Of a stretch of 64,000 nucleotides of DNA, positions 34,601-43,644 are shown piece after piece (within the stretch, counting starts at the first letter, position 1; every line of letters starts with the position of its first letter). This DNA comes from an uncultured bacterium. Its GTDB lineage: Bacteria > Patescibacteriota > Saccharimonadia > Saccharimonadales > Saccharimonadaceae. A program made the position numbers and the translations under genes. Location: assembly GCA_903821365.1 (NCBI GenBank), contig CAIJKY010000009.1, positions 26,037-90,036 of the forward strand. The letters run 5' to 3'. The notes under the pieces were generated by a model that ran no database searches, was not told the origin of the DNA, and was given only the letters and a program-made list of their open reading frames with translations.

Positions 34601-35968
34601 ATGCAGTCACAGCGGCTGCATCCGCTTAACGATCACCAAGTACCGCAAGACGGTGCCGCAGTCCTTTATGTCATGAGTCGTGATGTCCGAGTGCAGGACA
34701 ACCATGCACTTCTTGCTGCGCAGGCTGCAGCGACAACATTACAACTACCGCTAGTGGTTGCCTTTATCGCCTATGCCACAAGCGGGCGACGCGCTCGTGA
34801 ACAGTTCGTGTTTTTATACGAAGGATTGAAAGAAGTGGCATCGGCGCTTGCCGAAAAGAACATTAGCTTTGTGATCCGTAAAGGCGAAACGCCGCAACGA
34901 GCAATCGAATCATTGAGTGCCGAAGTACACCCAGCGGCAATCTATTTTGACTTTTCGCCACTGCGAGGCCCTGTAAAATTGCACGCGCACATTGCGGCAA
35001 GTCAAGCGGTGCCGGTGTTTGAAGTCGATACCCATAATGTTGTCCCCATTTGGGAAGCATCGCCGAAACAAGAGTTCGCAGCACGGACGATTCGGCCGAA
35101 GATACATAAGCGTTTAAATGATTTTTTAGTTGCGCCTTCGACGCTACAGCGGCATAAATATACGCTCGATGCACCACTCAAAGGGCTATCTTTTGATGAT
35201 GTAGAGCGTACCATTATTCTCAAGCAAGTAGCGAATGGAACGAAAGTAGCAGCAATACCGGGTGAAGAGGCGGCACACCACGCGCTTGAGCTATTTATCG
35301 CAGAGACACTCCAGGATTATGCTACCCTGCGCAATGACCCGGTGGACGATCATTTATCAGGTTTGAGTCCGTATCTTCATTATGGCAATCTGAGCAGCCT
35401 CCGTGTGGCGCTTGAAGTCTCGGCCGCAGCCAGTCAGAATCCGGCACTCCAAACTGCTGCGGATACGCTGATCGAAGAGATGATTGTTCGCAAAGAGTTG
35501 AGTGACAACTTTTGTTATCATAACGCTCATTATGATTCGCTTGAGGGAGCGGCCGACTGGGCAAATCGTACGCTTGCCAAACACGAGCATGACCCGCGTG
35601 AACATATGTACAGCCTGGAACAACTAGAAAATGCCGAGACTGCCGACCCTGCATGGAACGCGGCACAACACCAATTGCGAGCAACGGGGAAAATGCATGG
35701 CTATATGCGCATGTACTGGGCGAAAAAGGTACTTGAATGGACCGAGTCGCCGCAGCAAGCTATTGAATTCTTGCTGTATCTTAATGATTTTTATCATATC
35801 GATGGTGGAGACCCAAATGGCTATGTGGGAATTTTATGGTCCGTAGCAGGTCTGCATGATCGACCATGGGGCGAGCGAGTGATCTTTGGCCAAATACGAT
35901 TTATGAATTATGGGGGCCTGAAACGAAAGTTTGCGATTGCTGAATATGAGCGTCGTTGGAATTCTTGA
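34601..35968 (+). CDS. phr: Class II-type deoxyribodipyrimidine photolyase
   Basis: The 455-residue flavoprotein resembles class II CPD photolyases: VLYVMSRDVRVQDNHALLAA at the N-terminal antenna-binding domain, and in the FAD domain EEMIVRKELSDNFC, RMYWAKKVLEW, NDFYHIDGGDPNGYVGI and FGQIRFMNYGGLKRKF. It uses blue light to split cyclobutane pyrimidine dimers. It is two bases downstream of obg, so co-transcribed. A light-dependent enzyme suggests a habitat exposed to light, not a strict oral or gut niche. Confidence 0.93.
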   Translation: MQSQRLHPLNDHQVPQDGAAVLYVMSRDVRVQDNHALLAAQAAATTLQLPLVVAFIAYATSGRRAREQFVFLYEGLKEVASALAEKNISFVIRKGETPQRAIESLSAEVHPAAIYFDFSPLRGPVKLHAHIAASQAVPVFEVDTHNVVPIWEASPKQEFAARTIRPKIHKRLNDFLVAPSTLQRHKYTLDAPLKGLSFDDVERTIILKQVANGTKVAAIPGEEAAHHALELFIAETLQDYATLRNDPVDDHLSGLSPYLHYGNLSSLRVALEVSAAASQNPALQTAADTLIEEMIVRKELSDNFCYHNAHYDSLEGAADWANRTLAKHEHDPREHMYSLEQLENAETADPAWNAAQHQLRATGKMHGYMRMYWAKKVLEWTESPQQAIEFLLYLNDFYHIDGGDPNGYVGILWSVAGLHDRPWGERVIFGQIRFMNYGGLKRKFAIAEYERRWNS

Positions 35969-35986
35969 CAAAATCAAAAAATATTG

Positions 35987-36015
35987 TTGACAACGTTATT
36001 TCGCCGTGCTATTAT
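35987..36015 (+). promoter_or_regulatory. Near-consensus promoter of island 2 (TTGACA-17-TATTAT)
   Basis: TTGACA at 35987-35992, a 17-base spacer and TATTAT at 36010-36015 predict a start near 36022. It lies just after the photolyase stop and faces the GC-rich stretch. Confidence 0.8.
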
Positions 36016-36348
36016 TGTCAAATCGTTACGACTTTTCGTCGCTGACGCACCTTTGCAAGTTGAGAATCAAACGAGTATGATTGATGATTTGTCTCTGTTG
36101 GGCTATGTGTGCTGAAGTTTTTTGAGCATAGATAGTCCAACGGAGACGACTACCGGGGAGGCATCGTTTTCGCGCTGGACACGTCCAGAGGCGCACGATG
36201 GCGCCACCCTATTCCGAACGATAGGAGAGCCGTGGAGTATACCGCTGGCTTTGTCTGACCCAGGGATCCCAGGACAACACCTGCCTAGGGAACTCACAAA
36301 AACTGACGAGAGGAAACGGCATTATCGCACTGATCGCTCGAAGACGGT

Positions 36349-36366
36349 AGCTCCCGCGCGGGAGCT
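36349..36366. repeat. 18-base perfect palindrome
   Basis: AGCTCCCGCGCGGGAGCT is its own reverse complement. It could form a hairpin in the island 2 transcript or be a dimeric protein-binding site. Confidence 0.8.
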
Positions 36367-36669
36367 GATCGACCAAGACGCCACGCTACGGAAGGGCTTC
36401 GCGCCCCGCTCGAAGGCTCCCCAGTGTCCATACATCCGTCCCCCGACGACGCTCGACTACGAAAGTGTCAGTTCGTAGGCAAGAAGCGTATGTGCCAGCA
36501 CGCAAAGCTGCCACGCTCAGAGGCATCAAGACGACTTCAGCGTCGTCATCGGCAGAATTGCCGCCTCAGCGTTCGCTTTGAAAGGCGATGGCTCTGCATC
36601 CAGTTGGATGTGGTGTGGGGTTCATGACCCTGCAAGCTGTCGCGCGTCAAGCGAGCCACTTCCCATGCG

Positions 36670-36710
36670 GTACTGGACGGAGGGCCACTTGGGTGTCCTC
36701 CGTCCAGTAC
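36670..36710. repeat. 14-bp perfect inverted repeat
   Basis: GTACTGGACGGAGG (36670-36683) pairs with CCTCCGTCCAGTAC (36697-36710) around a 13-base loop. No T-run follows directly. It is the strongest hairpin in island 2 and lies 43 bases after the stop of the ORF at 36424-36627. Confidence 0.85.
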
Positions 36711-36755
36711 GGGACTCAGATTCTCAACTTGCATGAATCCATGCATTTTACGTAT

Positions 36756-36794
36756 AGCTGCAATGCCAATTTTACTAGGCGATGCAGCTTTTTT
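36756..36794 (+). terminator. Intrinsic terminator of island 2
   Basis: AGCTGCA (36756-36762) pairs with TGCAGCT (36783-36789); inside, GCC and GGC add three pairs across a 2x2 internal loop. Six T residues follow. It ends just before the exonuclease I promoter. Confidence 0.8.
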
Positions 36795-36822
36795 GTTTGG
36801 CCAGGCGTGGTAAGCTAGACGC

Positions 36823-38253
36823 ATGGCCACAACACCCACTCCCCAGCCAACGTTATTTTTCTATGACCTTGAAACAAGCGGTATTGATCCACGAAAACAG
36901 CGCGTCATGCAGTTTGCAGGACAGCGTACCGACCTCGAACTTAATCTTATTGGTGAGCCATTTAATCTCATGGTCGCGTTGAGTGATGAAGTACTACCCG
37001 ACCCAGGTGCGATCATGGTGACTGGCATCACGCCGCAAAAAGCCGTCGAAGAGGGCTATACTGAAGCTGAATTTGCCCAAATATTCCAAGATGAAGTGTG
37101 TGTGCCTGGCACTACCATCGTTGGTTTTAACAGTGTTCGTTTTGATGATGAGTTTATGCGATACACGTTGTATCGCAATTTTTATGATCCGTATGAATGG
37201 GCATGGAAAAATAATTGTTCTCGTTGGGACTTGCTTGACGTCGTGCGCATGACCCGCGCTTTACGACCCGAGGGTATTAATTGGCCAGTGACCGCCGAGG
37301 GCGCAGCAACGAATCGACTTGAGCTCCTGACAAAAGAGAACGGGTTGGCACATGAAAACGCCCACGATGCTTTAAGTGATGTGCTAGCACTGATTGACGT
37401 CGCGAAGCTAATCAAGACGAAGCAACCAAAACTTTATGACTATCTGTATAAGATGCGTCATAAAAAAGAAGTGGAACAGCTGGTTGATCTTAAAAAGGCG
37501 CAGCCATTCGTCTATAGCTCGGGTCGCTACCCGAAAGAAACGCTCCATACCACAGTGGCATTTCCACTTGCTGAAAGCGGGCGCGCAGGGTCGGTATTGG
37601 TGTATGACCTGCGACACGATCCAGCCTTATGGATAGATAAGAGTGTTGAAGAGCTGCAGTCGCTCCGCTTCGTCAAGTGGGAAGATCGCCAAAAGCCTGA
37701 CTACCAGCCTTTTCCCGTAAAAGAACTAGCCTTCAATAAATGTCCTGCGGTCGCGCCGATTGGGACGCTCGACGGACCAACTTGGGAACGGCTTGAGTTG
37801 TCGCTTGAAAGTGTAGAGCATCATAAAACCAGCTTGCTAAAAAGCGATCTAGCTAAAAAAATGCAAGCGGTCTTTGATCGTCAGGCGTTTAAGTCGAGTG
37901 ACGATGTTGATGCGGCGCTCTATGATGGATTCGTCAATAACGAAGAGGACAAGACAAAAATGCGCGCCGTTCGCGCTGCCGACAAACAAGCGATGGCGTC
38001 ATTAAGTCTGCAGTTTAAAGATTCGCGGCTGAATGGACTGCTACTCCGTTATAAAGCGCGCAACTACCCAACCAGCTTAAGTGAAGAAGAAAAGGCGCAG
38101 TGGGAAGACTATCGAACAGCGCGTTTGCTTGCCGACGCTCCTGATTTTGCAAAGCAGTTACAAGTCGCGATGAAAGATGCTAACGAAGACACATCGTTTT
38201 TGATTCAAGAGCTGCAGCTTTGGTATGAAAGCGTTATGCCGGTAGACGACTAG
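36823..38253 (+). CDS. sbcB: Exodeoxyribonuclease I
   Basis: This 476-residue enzyme degrades single-stranded DNA 3'-5'. The DEDD exonuclease motifs are FFYDLETSGIDPRKQ (Asp/Glu), GFNSVRFDDEFMRY (Asp) and HENAHDALSDVLAL (His/Asp), as in E. coli ExoI. The SH3-like and C-terminal helical domains of ExoI follow (PFPVKELAFNKCPAVAPIGT, LLRYKARNYP). A TAAGCT box (36811-36816) ends six bases before the ATG. It is separate from island 2 by the terminator at 36756-36794. Its 3' end overlaps the next minus-strand gene by 20 bases. Confidence 0.94.
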   Translation: MATTPTPQPTLFFYDLETSGIDPRKQRVMQFAGQRTDLELNLIGEPFNLMVALSDEVLPDPGAIMVTGITPQKAVEEGYTEAEFAQIFQDEVCVPGTTIVGFNSVRFDDEFMRYTLYRNFYDPYEWAWKNNCSRWDLLDVVRMTRALRPEGINWPVTAEGAATNRLELLTKENGLAHENAHDALSDVLALIDVAKLIKTKQPKLYDYLYKMRHKKEVEQLVDLKKAQPFVYSSGRYPKETLHTTVAFPLAESGRAGSVLVYDLRHDPALWIDKSVEELQSLRFVKWEDRQKPDYQPFPVKELAFNKCPAVAPIGTLDGPTWERLELSLESVEHHKTSLLKSDLAKKMQAVFDRQAFKSSDDVDAALYDGFVNNEEDKTKMRAVRAADKQAMASLSLQFKDSRLNGLLLRYKARNYPTSLSEEEKAQWEDYRTARLLADAPDFAKQLQVAMKDANEDTSFLIQELQLWYESVMPVDD

Positions 38254-38500
38254 CGAGCAAGGCATTCACCATCACACCGTGTGCATACCGTCGATAAGCG
38301 CCAATTACGATTGGTGTAATAATGATGCACAAAGGAAGCGCTACGGCGCCCGCGAGCATGATAAACCATGGTAATTGGATGCGTGTGCCAGGGATGATGC
38401 CGGCAAGTAGAAAGGCGCTTACGGCGTTGTCTGCGATACCGGAACCAATAAGCCATAGGGTTACACCGAATACACCACCATATATAATCAAATTTTTCAT
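38234..38500 (-). CDS. Small membrane protein of unknown function
   Basis: The 88-residue product has three hydrophobic segments (about 4-22, 26-40 and 45-66) and a short basic loop (YRRYAHG). GGGAGCGGTGAG immediately upstream of the ATG on the minus strand supports it. No family recognised. It converges with and overlaps the end of exonuclease I. Confidence 0.6.
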   Translation of the reverse strand: MKNLIIYGGVFGVTLWLIGSGIADNAVSAFLLAGIIPGTRIQLPWFIMLAGAVALPLCIIITPIVIGAYRRYAHGVMVNALLASRLPA

Positions 38501-38586
38501 CTCACCGCTCCCTCGTCCGCTTCAATAATTGTCTTAACAATAGCAGGAAATTGCTCTATCGACAATATTATATTAAAACTTAAGCG

Positions 38587-38883
38587 TTATGATTTCGGTG
38601 ATTTTTTGTTGGTGGTAGTCTTAGGCTTTTTGTGGTTTGCCTTATCCTTGCGTAGCGATGCTAAGGCTGACTTGAAGTGATGCAGAATCCATACTCGTAT
38701 CCTATCTGCGACTGGAAATTCGGCCGCGAGAATTGCGAGACCAAAAAAGATAACCAACCAGCCCGGGCCAGGAAGAAAGAGCAGTAAAATGCCTACTAAA
38801 ATAACAACGCCACCGGCTATGGCTGTGAGTGTTTTGCGGATGCTGCCTGGCAAGCGAAGCCAGTAGGACTTGATATTTTGCAT
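38587..38883 (-). CDS. PGPGW-motif membrane protein
   Basis: The 98-residue product carries the eponymous LFLPGPGWLVIFFGLAILAAEF segment of the PGPGW family (motif shown is LPGPGW with flanking helices) and a very basic tail (about 75-98, Lys/Thr-rich). Two membrane helices lie at about 20-36 and 41-57. Function is unknown for this actinobacterial and CPR family. On the minus strand TATACT (complement of 38890-38895) ends six bases before the ATG and shares its bases with the -10 box of the divergent gene at 38908. Confidence 0.78.
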   Translation of the reverse strand: MQNIKSYWLRLPGSIRKTLTAIAGGVVILVGILLLFLPGPGWLVIFFGLAILAAEFPVADRIRVWILHHFKSALASLRKDKANHKKPKTTTNKKSPKS

Positions 38884-38889
38884 GGTGAT

Positions 38890-38897
38890 AGTATAAC
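38890..38897. promoter_or_regulatory. Shared -10 region for two divergent leaderless genes
   Basis: AGTATAAC reads TATAAC on the plus strand (38892-38897) and TATACT on the minus strand (38890-38895). Start codons lie ten bases right and six bases left of the boxes; 24 bases separate the two coding regions. Polymerase can occupy only one orientation at a time. Confidence 0.7.
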
Positions 38898-38907
38898 ATT
38901 GTTTGCA

Positions 38908-39912
38908 ATGGAGAAAAATATACGAGAATACACGCCACCTGCAGGTCGCTTCTATAGTCGCGGCGGTTTTGACGTTGAGATTGGGAGTGCAACTGGTAAT
39001 GTTGCTGATTTAAGTTCGATGGCCGGCAAGGCTCGCTCGGTAATGGCAGGTGTTGAGTCAATGCGTGGATTTTTAGAAGAAACAGGTTACGCTGGTTGGG
39101 AAGTTCATCCCATGCGTGGTCGATATCTTGCGGAGTTACTCGGTGCTGCGGCAACGGCTCGCTTCTTTGAGCTCGACACTATTGAAAAGTCTTCGATACT
39201 TTCAACTCATATGTCGTTTACATCAGCAAACTCTTCGTTGATCGAGCGGTTAGTTATGCCGCCCGATGAGCAATCATTAAAGACTTTGCAAGCGGTTGAA
39301 CGAGCAGCCGGGGCGCCACGGGATATGGTAGTGTACCCTGATGCGTTGCCTGCTGGCGGTGTATTTACCGATGAGAACTCAACGATTGCACGACGAGGTG
39401 TGCAGCATGCGGCTGAATTCTGGGGTCCAAGAGGACTTATTGACGCTGAACCGGAATATGTTCGTTACTATCTCGGCACGATAGGCGTCACGCATCTTGT
39501 GCCAGACACTTTTCATTATCGCCGTAGCTCGAAGTCTGACGCGGGGGTTTATCTGCGTCCTTGGCAAGAAGTTTTGCCGAATGATGCTGCTGCAGGAGCG
39601 ATTATGGAAGTTCATTTAGCGCTTGGTCGCAGCGATATGCTTACTGCAGAGGCCGCGGATCACCAAGTCATTGCAAAGTCTGTTCAAGAATTGAAAGCAG
39701 CCGTGGACGGCCCTGAAGCGTTCCGTCGAACAGAAGCTTGGGATATGATCAACGCCGTCGTCGAACATACGCCAAAGACTGGTCCTGAACGTCCAAAACT
39801 GCGCATCATCACAGAAGTGCCTCGAGCCGCTATTGATGATTTGAATATACCTTTTGAAGCCGCTCATGCTCAAATGGTGCATAGCATCGCCGAGAATCTA
39901 CGCGCAGCTTAA
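38908..39912 (+). CDS. Protein of unknown function, possibly TIM-barrel
   Basis: The 334-residue protein has no signal or membrane segment and matches no family I can name. Alternating strand and helix patterns (STHMSFTS, MVVYPDALP, GLIDAEPEYVRYYLGTIGVTHLVPDTFHY, GAIMEVHLALG, LRIITEV) suggest a TIM barrel of the sugar-isomerase or AP-endonuclease type, with scattered His and Glu that could bind metal; this is inference. The ATG at 38908 is favoured over the TTG at 38878, which lies upstream of the -10 box. Confidence 0.5.
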   Translation: MEKNIREYTPPAGRFYSRGGFDVEIGSATGNVADLSSMAGKARSVMAGVESMRGFLEETGYAGWEVHPMRGRYLAELLGAAATARFFELDTIEKSSILSTHMSFTSANSSLIERLVMPPDEQSLKTLQAVERAAGAPRDMVVYPDALPAGGVFTDENSTIARRGVQHAAEFWGPRGLIDAEPEYVRYYLGTIGVTHLVPDTFHYRRSSKSDAGVYLRPWQEVLPNDAAAGAIMEVHLALGRSDMLTAEAADHQVIAKSVQELKAAVDGPEAFRRTEAWDMINAVVEHTPKTGPERPKLRIITEVPRAAIDDLNIPFEAAHAQMVHSIAENLRAA

Positions 39913-39982
39913 CAGCACGCCTCTTTGTGACAATAGCAAACACTTTAGACGTCAGAACAAAAACAGTGTAAAATAGATGTTG

Positions 39983-42796
39983 ATGCCTGAAAAAATTGTG
40001 GTTCGTGGTGCCCGCGAAAATAATCTTAAAGATATTAGCGTTGAAATTCCTCGCGACAAACTCGTAGTTATTACGGGACTGTCTGGTTCTGGAAAATCAA
40101 GCCTCGCTTTTGATACCATTTACGCCGAGGGCCAGCGACGCTACGTCGAAAGCCTTAGTAGTTATGCTCGCCAGTTTTTGGGTTTGATGGAGAAGCCGGA
40201 TGTCGATCAGATCGACGGCCTTAGTCCTGCTATTTCGATCGACCAAAAATCAACAAGCCGTAACCCACGTTCAACAGTGGCCACTGTCACTGAAATTTAT
40301 GACTATTTGCGTTTGCTTTACGCGCGTATCGGCGTCCCTCATTGTCCGATCTGCGGAAAACCCGTTGAGCGTCGCACGCCGGAATCGATCGTCGATGCCG
40401 TACTTGCTTGCGCTGATGGAACGCGTCTGATGATACTTGCGCCGATTGTGATTGATAAAAAAGGCGAATTTGCACACATCCCTGAGCAATACCAGCGCGC
40501 TGGATTCGCTCGTGCTCGGGTTGATGGCGTTGTATATACGCTTGACGAATGGCCGGAACTTGATAAAAAGTACAAACACTCGATTGAGATCGTGGTTGAC
40601 CGAGTTGCGACATCCGAAGAGAACACAAGCCGCATCACCCAATCTGTTGAGCAAGCCTTGCAGATCGCCGATGGCGTTTTGACGGTTCAACATGTCGACA
40701 CCGACGAAAGTCATACATACAGCCAACGGTATGCGTGCGTTGATCACCCGGATGTTACTATTCCTGAGCTTGCGCCGCGTTTATTTAGTTTTAACTCACC
40801 GCATGGTGCTTGCCCTGTCTGTACTGGACTTGGTAACCGACTTGAAGTTGACCCAGAGCTTGTGTTTAACGCTGGTTTAACAATTGCCGAAGGCGCTATA
40901 CGTCCATTTAATCGTGTTAATACCGACGCCTGGTACATGAAAAAACTTGCTGCTGTTGGTGAGCGCCACAAATTTAGCTTACATGTTCCCGTGCGCGAGC
41001 TTGACGAAGCAACGATCCAAAAAATCTTGTACGGCACGAGCAAAGAATCGTATGCAGTGCAGCTTGGTAATGGGCGCTATTTTGATACGACGTATGAGGG
41101 AGTAATTCCTAACCTCGAGCGTCGCCACAAAGAGACGGACAGCGAATTTATGCGCCGTGACATCGAACGTTTCATGCGCGAGCGTGAGTGTCATGTGTGC
41201 CACGGCAAGCGTTTGAAGCCCGAGGCATTGGCCGTAACGGTGCATGGACTCTCGATTATGGATGTTTGTGGCATGAGCGTCGATAACGCCCTTCAACTGT
41301 TTGAGGGCGGCATGTCGATGACTGAGCAAGAGTTATTTATTGCAAAACAAATTTTACGTGAAATTAATGCTCGCCTCGGCTTTATGAAGAACGTTGGCCT
41401 TAACTATCTTTCATTGCTACGTGCGGCAAACACCTTGTCTGGCGGCGAAGCGCAGCGTATTCGACTCGCGACACAAATTGGCTCAGGCTTACAGGGCGTG
41501 CTTTACGTGCTCGATGAGCCATCGATCGGTTTACATCAGCGTGATAATGATCGACTCATCGGTACGCTAAAACATCTACGTGACCTGGGCAACTCAGTGC
41601 TTGTTGTTGAGCATGATGAAGACACTATTCGCCAAGCGGATTACTTGCTTGATATTGGTCCTGGCGCGGGTGTTCACGGTGGACAGGTAATTGCGGCGGG
41701 TACGCCTGCGGAAGTTGCTCAAGACGCCAACAGCATAACTGGCCGCTATCTAAGCGGTAAAGAATCGATAATCGCTCCAAAAAAGCGTCGTCGCGGTAAC
41801 GGCAAAGAGCTGCGCATTATTAAGGCGCGTGAGCACAACCTTAAAGATGTAACGGTCTCGATACCGCTCGGTATCTTAACGGTTGTCAGCGGTGTCAGTG
41901 GCTCTGGTAAGTCGACACTGGTGAACGATATCCTTGCGAAAGAGCTTGCTGCGCGCCTCCATCGTGCACAGGAAGTCGCCGGTAAACATGACAGCATCGA
42001 AGGCGTTAACCACCTCGATAAGGTTATTGTTATTGATCAATCAGCGATTGGTCGTACACCTCGTTCTAATCCGGCAACGTACACTGGCTTGTTTACACCG
42101 ATTCGCGATTTGTTTGCAAGTATGCCCGAAGCCAATGTACGCGGCTATAAAGCAGGCCGATTCAGTTTCAATGTCAAGGGTGGTCGCTGTGAGAACTGTC
42201 AAGGTGATGGTGTGATCAAGATTGAGATGCACTTTTTGCCTGACGTGTATGTCCGCTGTGATGTCTGCCAAGGTAAGCGCTATAACCGTGAAGCACTTGA
42301 GATAACGTACAAACAAAAAACGATTGCTGACGTGCTTGATATGACGGTTGAAGATGCTGCAAAGTTCTTCGAGAACTTGCCTTCGATCGCGCGTAAGCTC
42401 GATACATTGGTTGAAGTTGGGCTTGGCTATATCAAGCTTGGTCAGCCAGCGAATACTTTTAGCGGTGGCGAAGCGCAACGTATCAAGCTTGCGAGCGAGC
42501 TGAGCCGACGGGCGACGGGCAAGACATTATATATTCTTGACGAGCCAACCACTGGACTGCATAGCGCAGACGTAAAGAAGTTATTACACGTGCTTCAAGC
42601 ACTTGTCGATACCGGCAACAGCATGGTGATTATTGAGCATAATCTCGACGTCGTGAAGTCAGCAGACCATATTATTGATATGGGCCCAGAAGGTGGCGAA
42701 GGGGGCGGTATGGTGGTCGCTGAAGGTACGCCAGAAGAGATTGTTAAAGCAGCCGATTCATTCACGGGTAAATATCTTAAGCCTTTGCTGAAGTAA
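39983..42796 (+). CDS. uvrA: UvrABC system protein A
   Basis: At 937 residues this is full length. Both ATPase modules are present: [20 protein letters not shown] and [15 protein letters not shown] (Walker A), two [24 protein letters not shown] signatures, [10 protein letters not shown] and [10 protein letters not shown] (Walker B). Zinc sites are [24 protein letters not shown] and CENCQGDG...CDVCQGKR. It finds DNA damage and loads UvrB. TAAAAT (39969-39974) lies eight bases before the ATG at 39983; the ATG at 39977 is only two bases from it. A terminator follows at 42801. Confidence 0.97.
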   Translation: MPEKIVVRGARENNLKDISVEIPRDKLVVITGLSGSGKSSLAFDTIYAEGQRRYVESLSSYARQFLGLMEKPDVDQIDGLSPAISIDQKSTSRNPRSTVATVTEIYDYLRLLYARIGVPHCPICGKPVERRTPESIVDAVLACADGTRLMILAPIVIDKKGEFAHIPEQYQRAGFARARVDGVVYTLDEWPELDKKYKHSIEIVVDRVATSEENTSRITQSVEQALQIADGVLTVQHVDTDESHTYSQRYACVDHPDVTIPELAPRLFSFNSPHGACPVCTGLGNRLEVDPELVFNAGLTIAEGAIRPFNRVNTDAWYMKKLAAVGERHKFSLHVPVRELDEATIQKILYGTSKESYAVQLGNGRYFDTTYEGVIPNLERRHKETDSEFMRRDIERFMRERECHVCHGKRLKPEALAVTVHGLSIMDVCGMSVDNALQLFEGGMSMTEQELFIAKQILREINARLGFMKNVGLNYLSLLRAANTLSGGEAQRIRLATQIGSGLQGVLYVLDEPSIGLHQRDNDRLIGTLKHLRDLGNSVLVVEHDEDTIRQADYLLDIGPGAGVHGGQVIAAGTPAEVAQDANSITGRYLSGKESIIAPKKRRRGNGKELRIIKAREHNLKDVTVSIPLGILTVVSGVSGSGKSTLVNDILAKELAARLHRAQEVAGKHDSIEGVNHLDKVIVIDQSAIGRTPRSNPATYTGLFTPIRDLFASMPEANVRGYKAGRFSFNVKGGRCENCQGDGVIKIEMHFLPDVYVRCDVCQGKRYNREALEITYKQKTIADVLDMTVEDAAKFFENLPSIARKLDTLVEVGLGYIKLGQPANTFSGGEAQRIKLASELSRRATGKTLYILDEPTTGLHSADVKKLLHVLQALVDTGNSMVIIEHNLDVVKSADHIIDMGPEGGEGGGMVVAEGTPEEIVKAADSFTGKYLKPLLK

Positions 42797-42800
42797 AATA

Positions 42801-42827
42801 AAAAGAACCTCGCACGGAGGTTCTTTT
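42801..42827. terminator. Bidirectional intrinsic terminator between uvrA and dedA
   Basis: AAAAGAACCTC (42801-42811) pairs with GAGGTTCTTTT (42817-42827) around a five-base loop. A- and T-rich tails on both sides serve both convergent genes. Confidence 0.9.
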
Positions 42828-42839
42828 ACAAATGCTATT

Positions 42840-43493
42840 TTAAGACTTTTTACGACTAAGCTTGGCCCACAATTTGCTGCGGCTGTCTTTGTTGCGCAAA
42901 AGATGTGCAAGTGGTGATGCAACTGTAATAACAACTGCAGCGAGGATTACTAGGTAAATGTATTTCTCGATGTTAATGCCTCGTGCTTCGAAATAAGCAC
43001 CAACAAAATAACCAAGATATGTTAGGCCGACGGCCCATAATGCACCACCGAGAATGTTAAAGGCTAAGAATTTTTTATAGTTCATGTGGCCTATGCCGGC
43101 ACCGACTGGTGCGAAAGTACGAACGACAGGTGTAAAGCGCGCAAGGACAACGGTGAGTCCACCGTATTTTTCATAAAACTTTTCCGCTCGCTCAATGTAC
43201 GAATGGTGAAAGAAAATAGAGTCTTTTTTCTTGAACAAACGCGGCCCCATTCGGCGACCAAATGCGTAGCCAAAGCTATCCCCAGCAACTGCAGCAAGAA
43301 AGAGCAATACCGCAACCATCTCAATACTCACACCGAGTGCTCCTTGATGTGCTAAAAAGCCCGCTGTGAATAGTAATGTATCACCAGGCAAAAAGAAGCC
43401 GAGTAAAATGCCAGATTCAGCAAAAACGATGGCCATAAGGCCAAAGATGCCAATTGCTCGAATGAGCTCAGTTGTGTCAACGCCAGGTATCAT
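42840..43493 (-). CDS. DedA-family membrane protein
   Basis: The 217-residue polytopic protein shows DedA features: ESGILLGFFLPGDTLLFTAGFLA, GDSFGYAFGRRMGPRLF, FFHHSYIERAEKFYEKYGG, LARFTPVVRTFAPVGAGIGHM and GGALWAVGLTYLGYFVG, including the conserved acidic and arginine residues (the first and last motifs are given as segments). DedA proteins include undecaprenyl-phosphate and phospholipid flippases, so lipid-carrier recycling is plausible beside Ddl, PAP2 and MltG. TACACT (complement of 43502-43507) ends eight bases before the ATG. Confidence 0.9.
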   Translation of the reverse strand: MIPGVDTTELIRAIGIFGLMAIVFAESGILLGFFLPGDTLLFTAGFLAHQGALGVSIEMVAVLLFLAAVAGDSFGYAFGRRMGPRLFKKKDSIFFHHSYIERAEKFYEKYGGLTVVLARFTPVVRTFAPVGAGIGHMNYKKFLAFNILGGALWAVGLTYLGYFVGAYFEARGINIEKYIYLVILAAVVITVASPLAHLLRNKDSRSKLWAKLSRKKS

Positions 43494-43644
43494 ATAGCAT
43501 TAGTGTACCTTTTCTCTCTGGTTGCAGCAAGCATAGACACTACTCAAAGAAGGGCTACAGTCGGCACAAGCGGCTTTCTTATGGTATAATACGTATAGTA
43601 ACTACCTAAACTATCCATAATACCTAAGGAGTATTCACACACCC

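Larger units (their letters stand above)
36022..36795 (+). ncRNA. GC-rich island 2: candidate structured RNA or decayed gene
   Basis: This transcription unit of about 770 bases has a strong promoter and an intrinsic terminator. Compact inverted repeats occur along it: CTGGAC/GTCCAG (about 36176-36189), an 18-base palindrome (36349-36366), GGGC-TTCGC-GCCC, CTACGAA/TTCGTAG, GACGAC/GTCGTC, CATCC-AGTT-GGATG, and a 14-bp stem (36670-36710). Local G+C is 41/60 at 36361-36420. The longest ORFs (36122-36478 from TTG; 36424-36627) are in different frames, have no Shine-Dalgarno and are Arg-rich; together they might be a frameshifted relic. RNase P, tmRNA and SRP consensus cores are not seen. RNA versus pseudogene is undecided. 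Confidence 0.35.

Noticed and set aside
36077..36478. In-frame UGA at 36113-36115 that could suggest a recoded UGA
   Set aside because: Many housekeeping genes here end in UGA (for example tpiA, uvrD, exbulk operon genes with ATGA overlaps), so UGA is a normal stop; recoding is not supported.
36022..36795. RNase P RNA, tmRNA or SRP RNA in island 2
   Set aside because: The GAGGAAAGTCC-type core of RNase P, the tRNA-like ends and tag frame of tmRNA, and the GGAAG-type SRP core were looked for and not seen.
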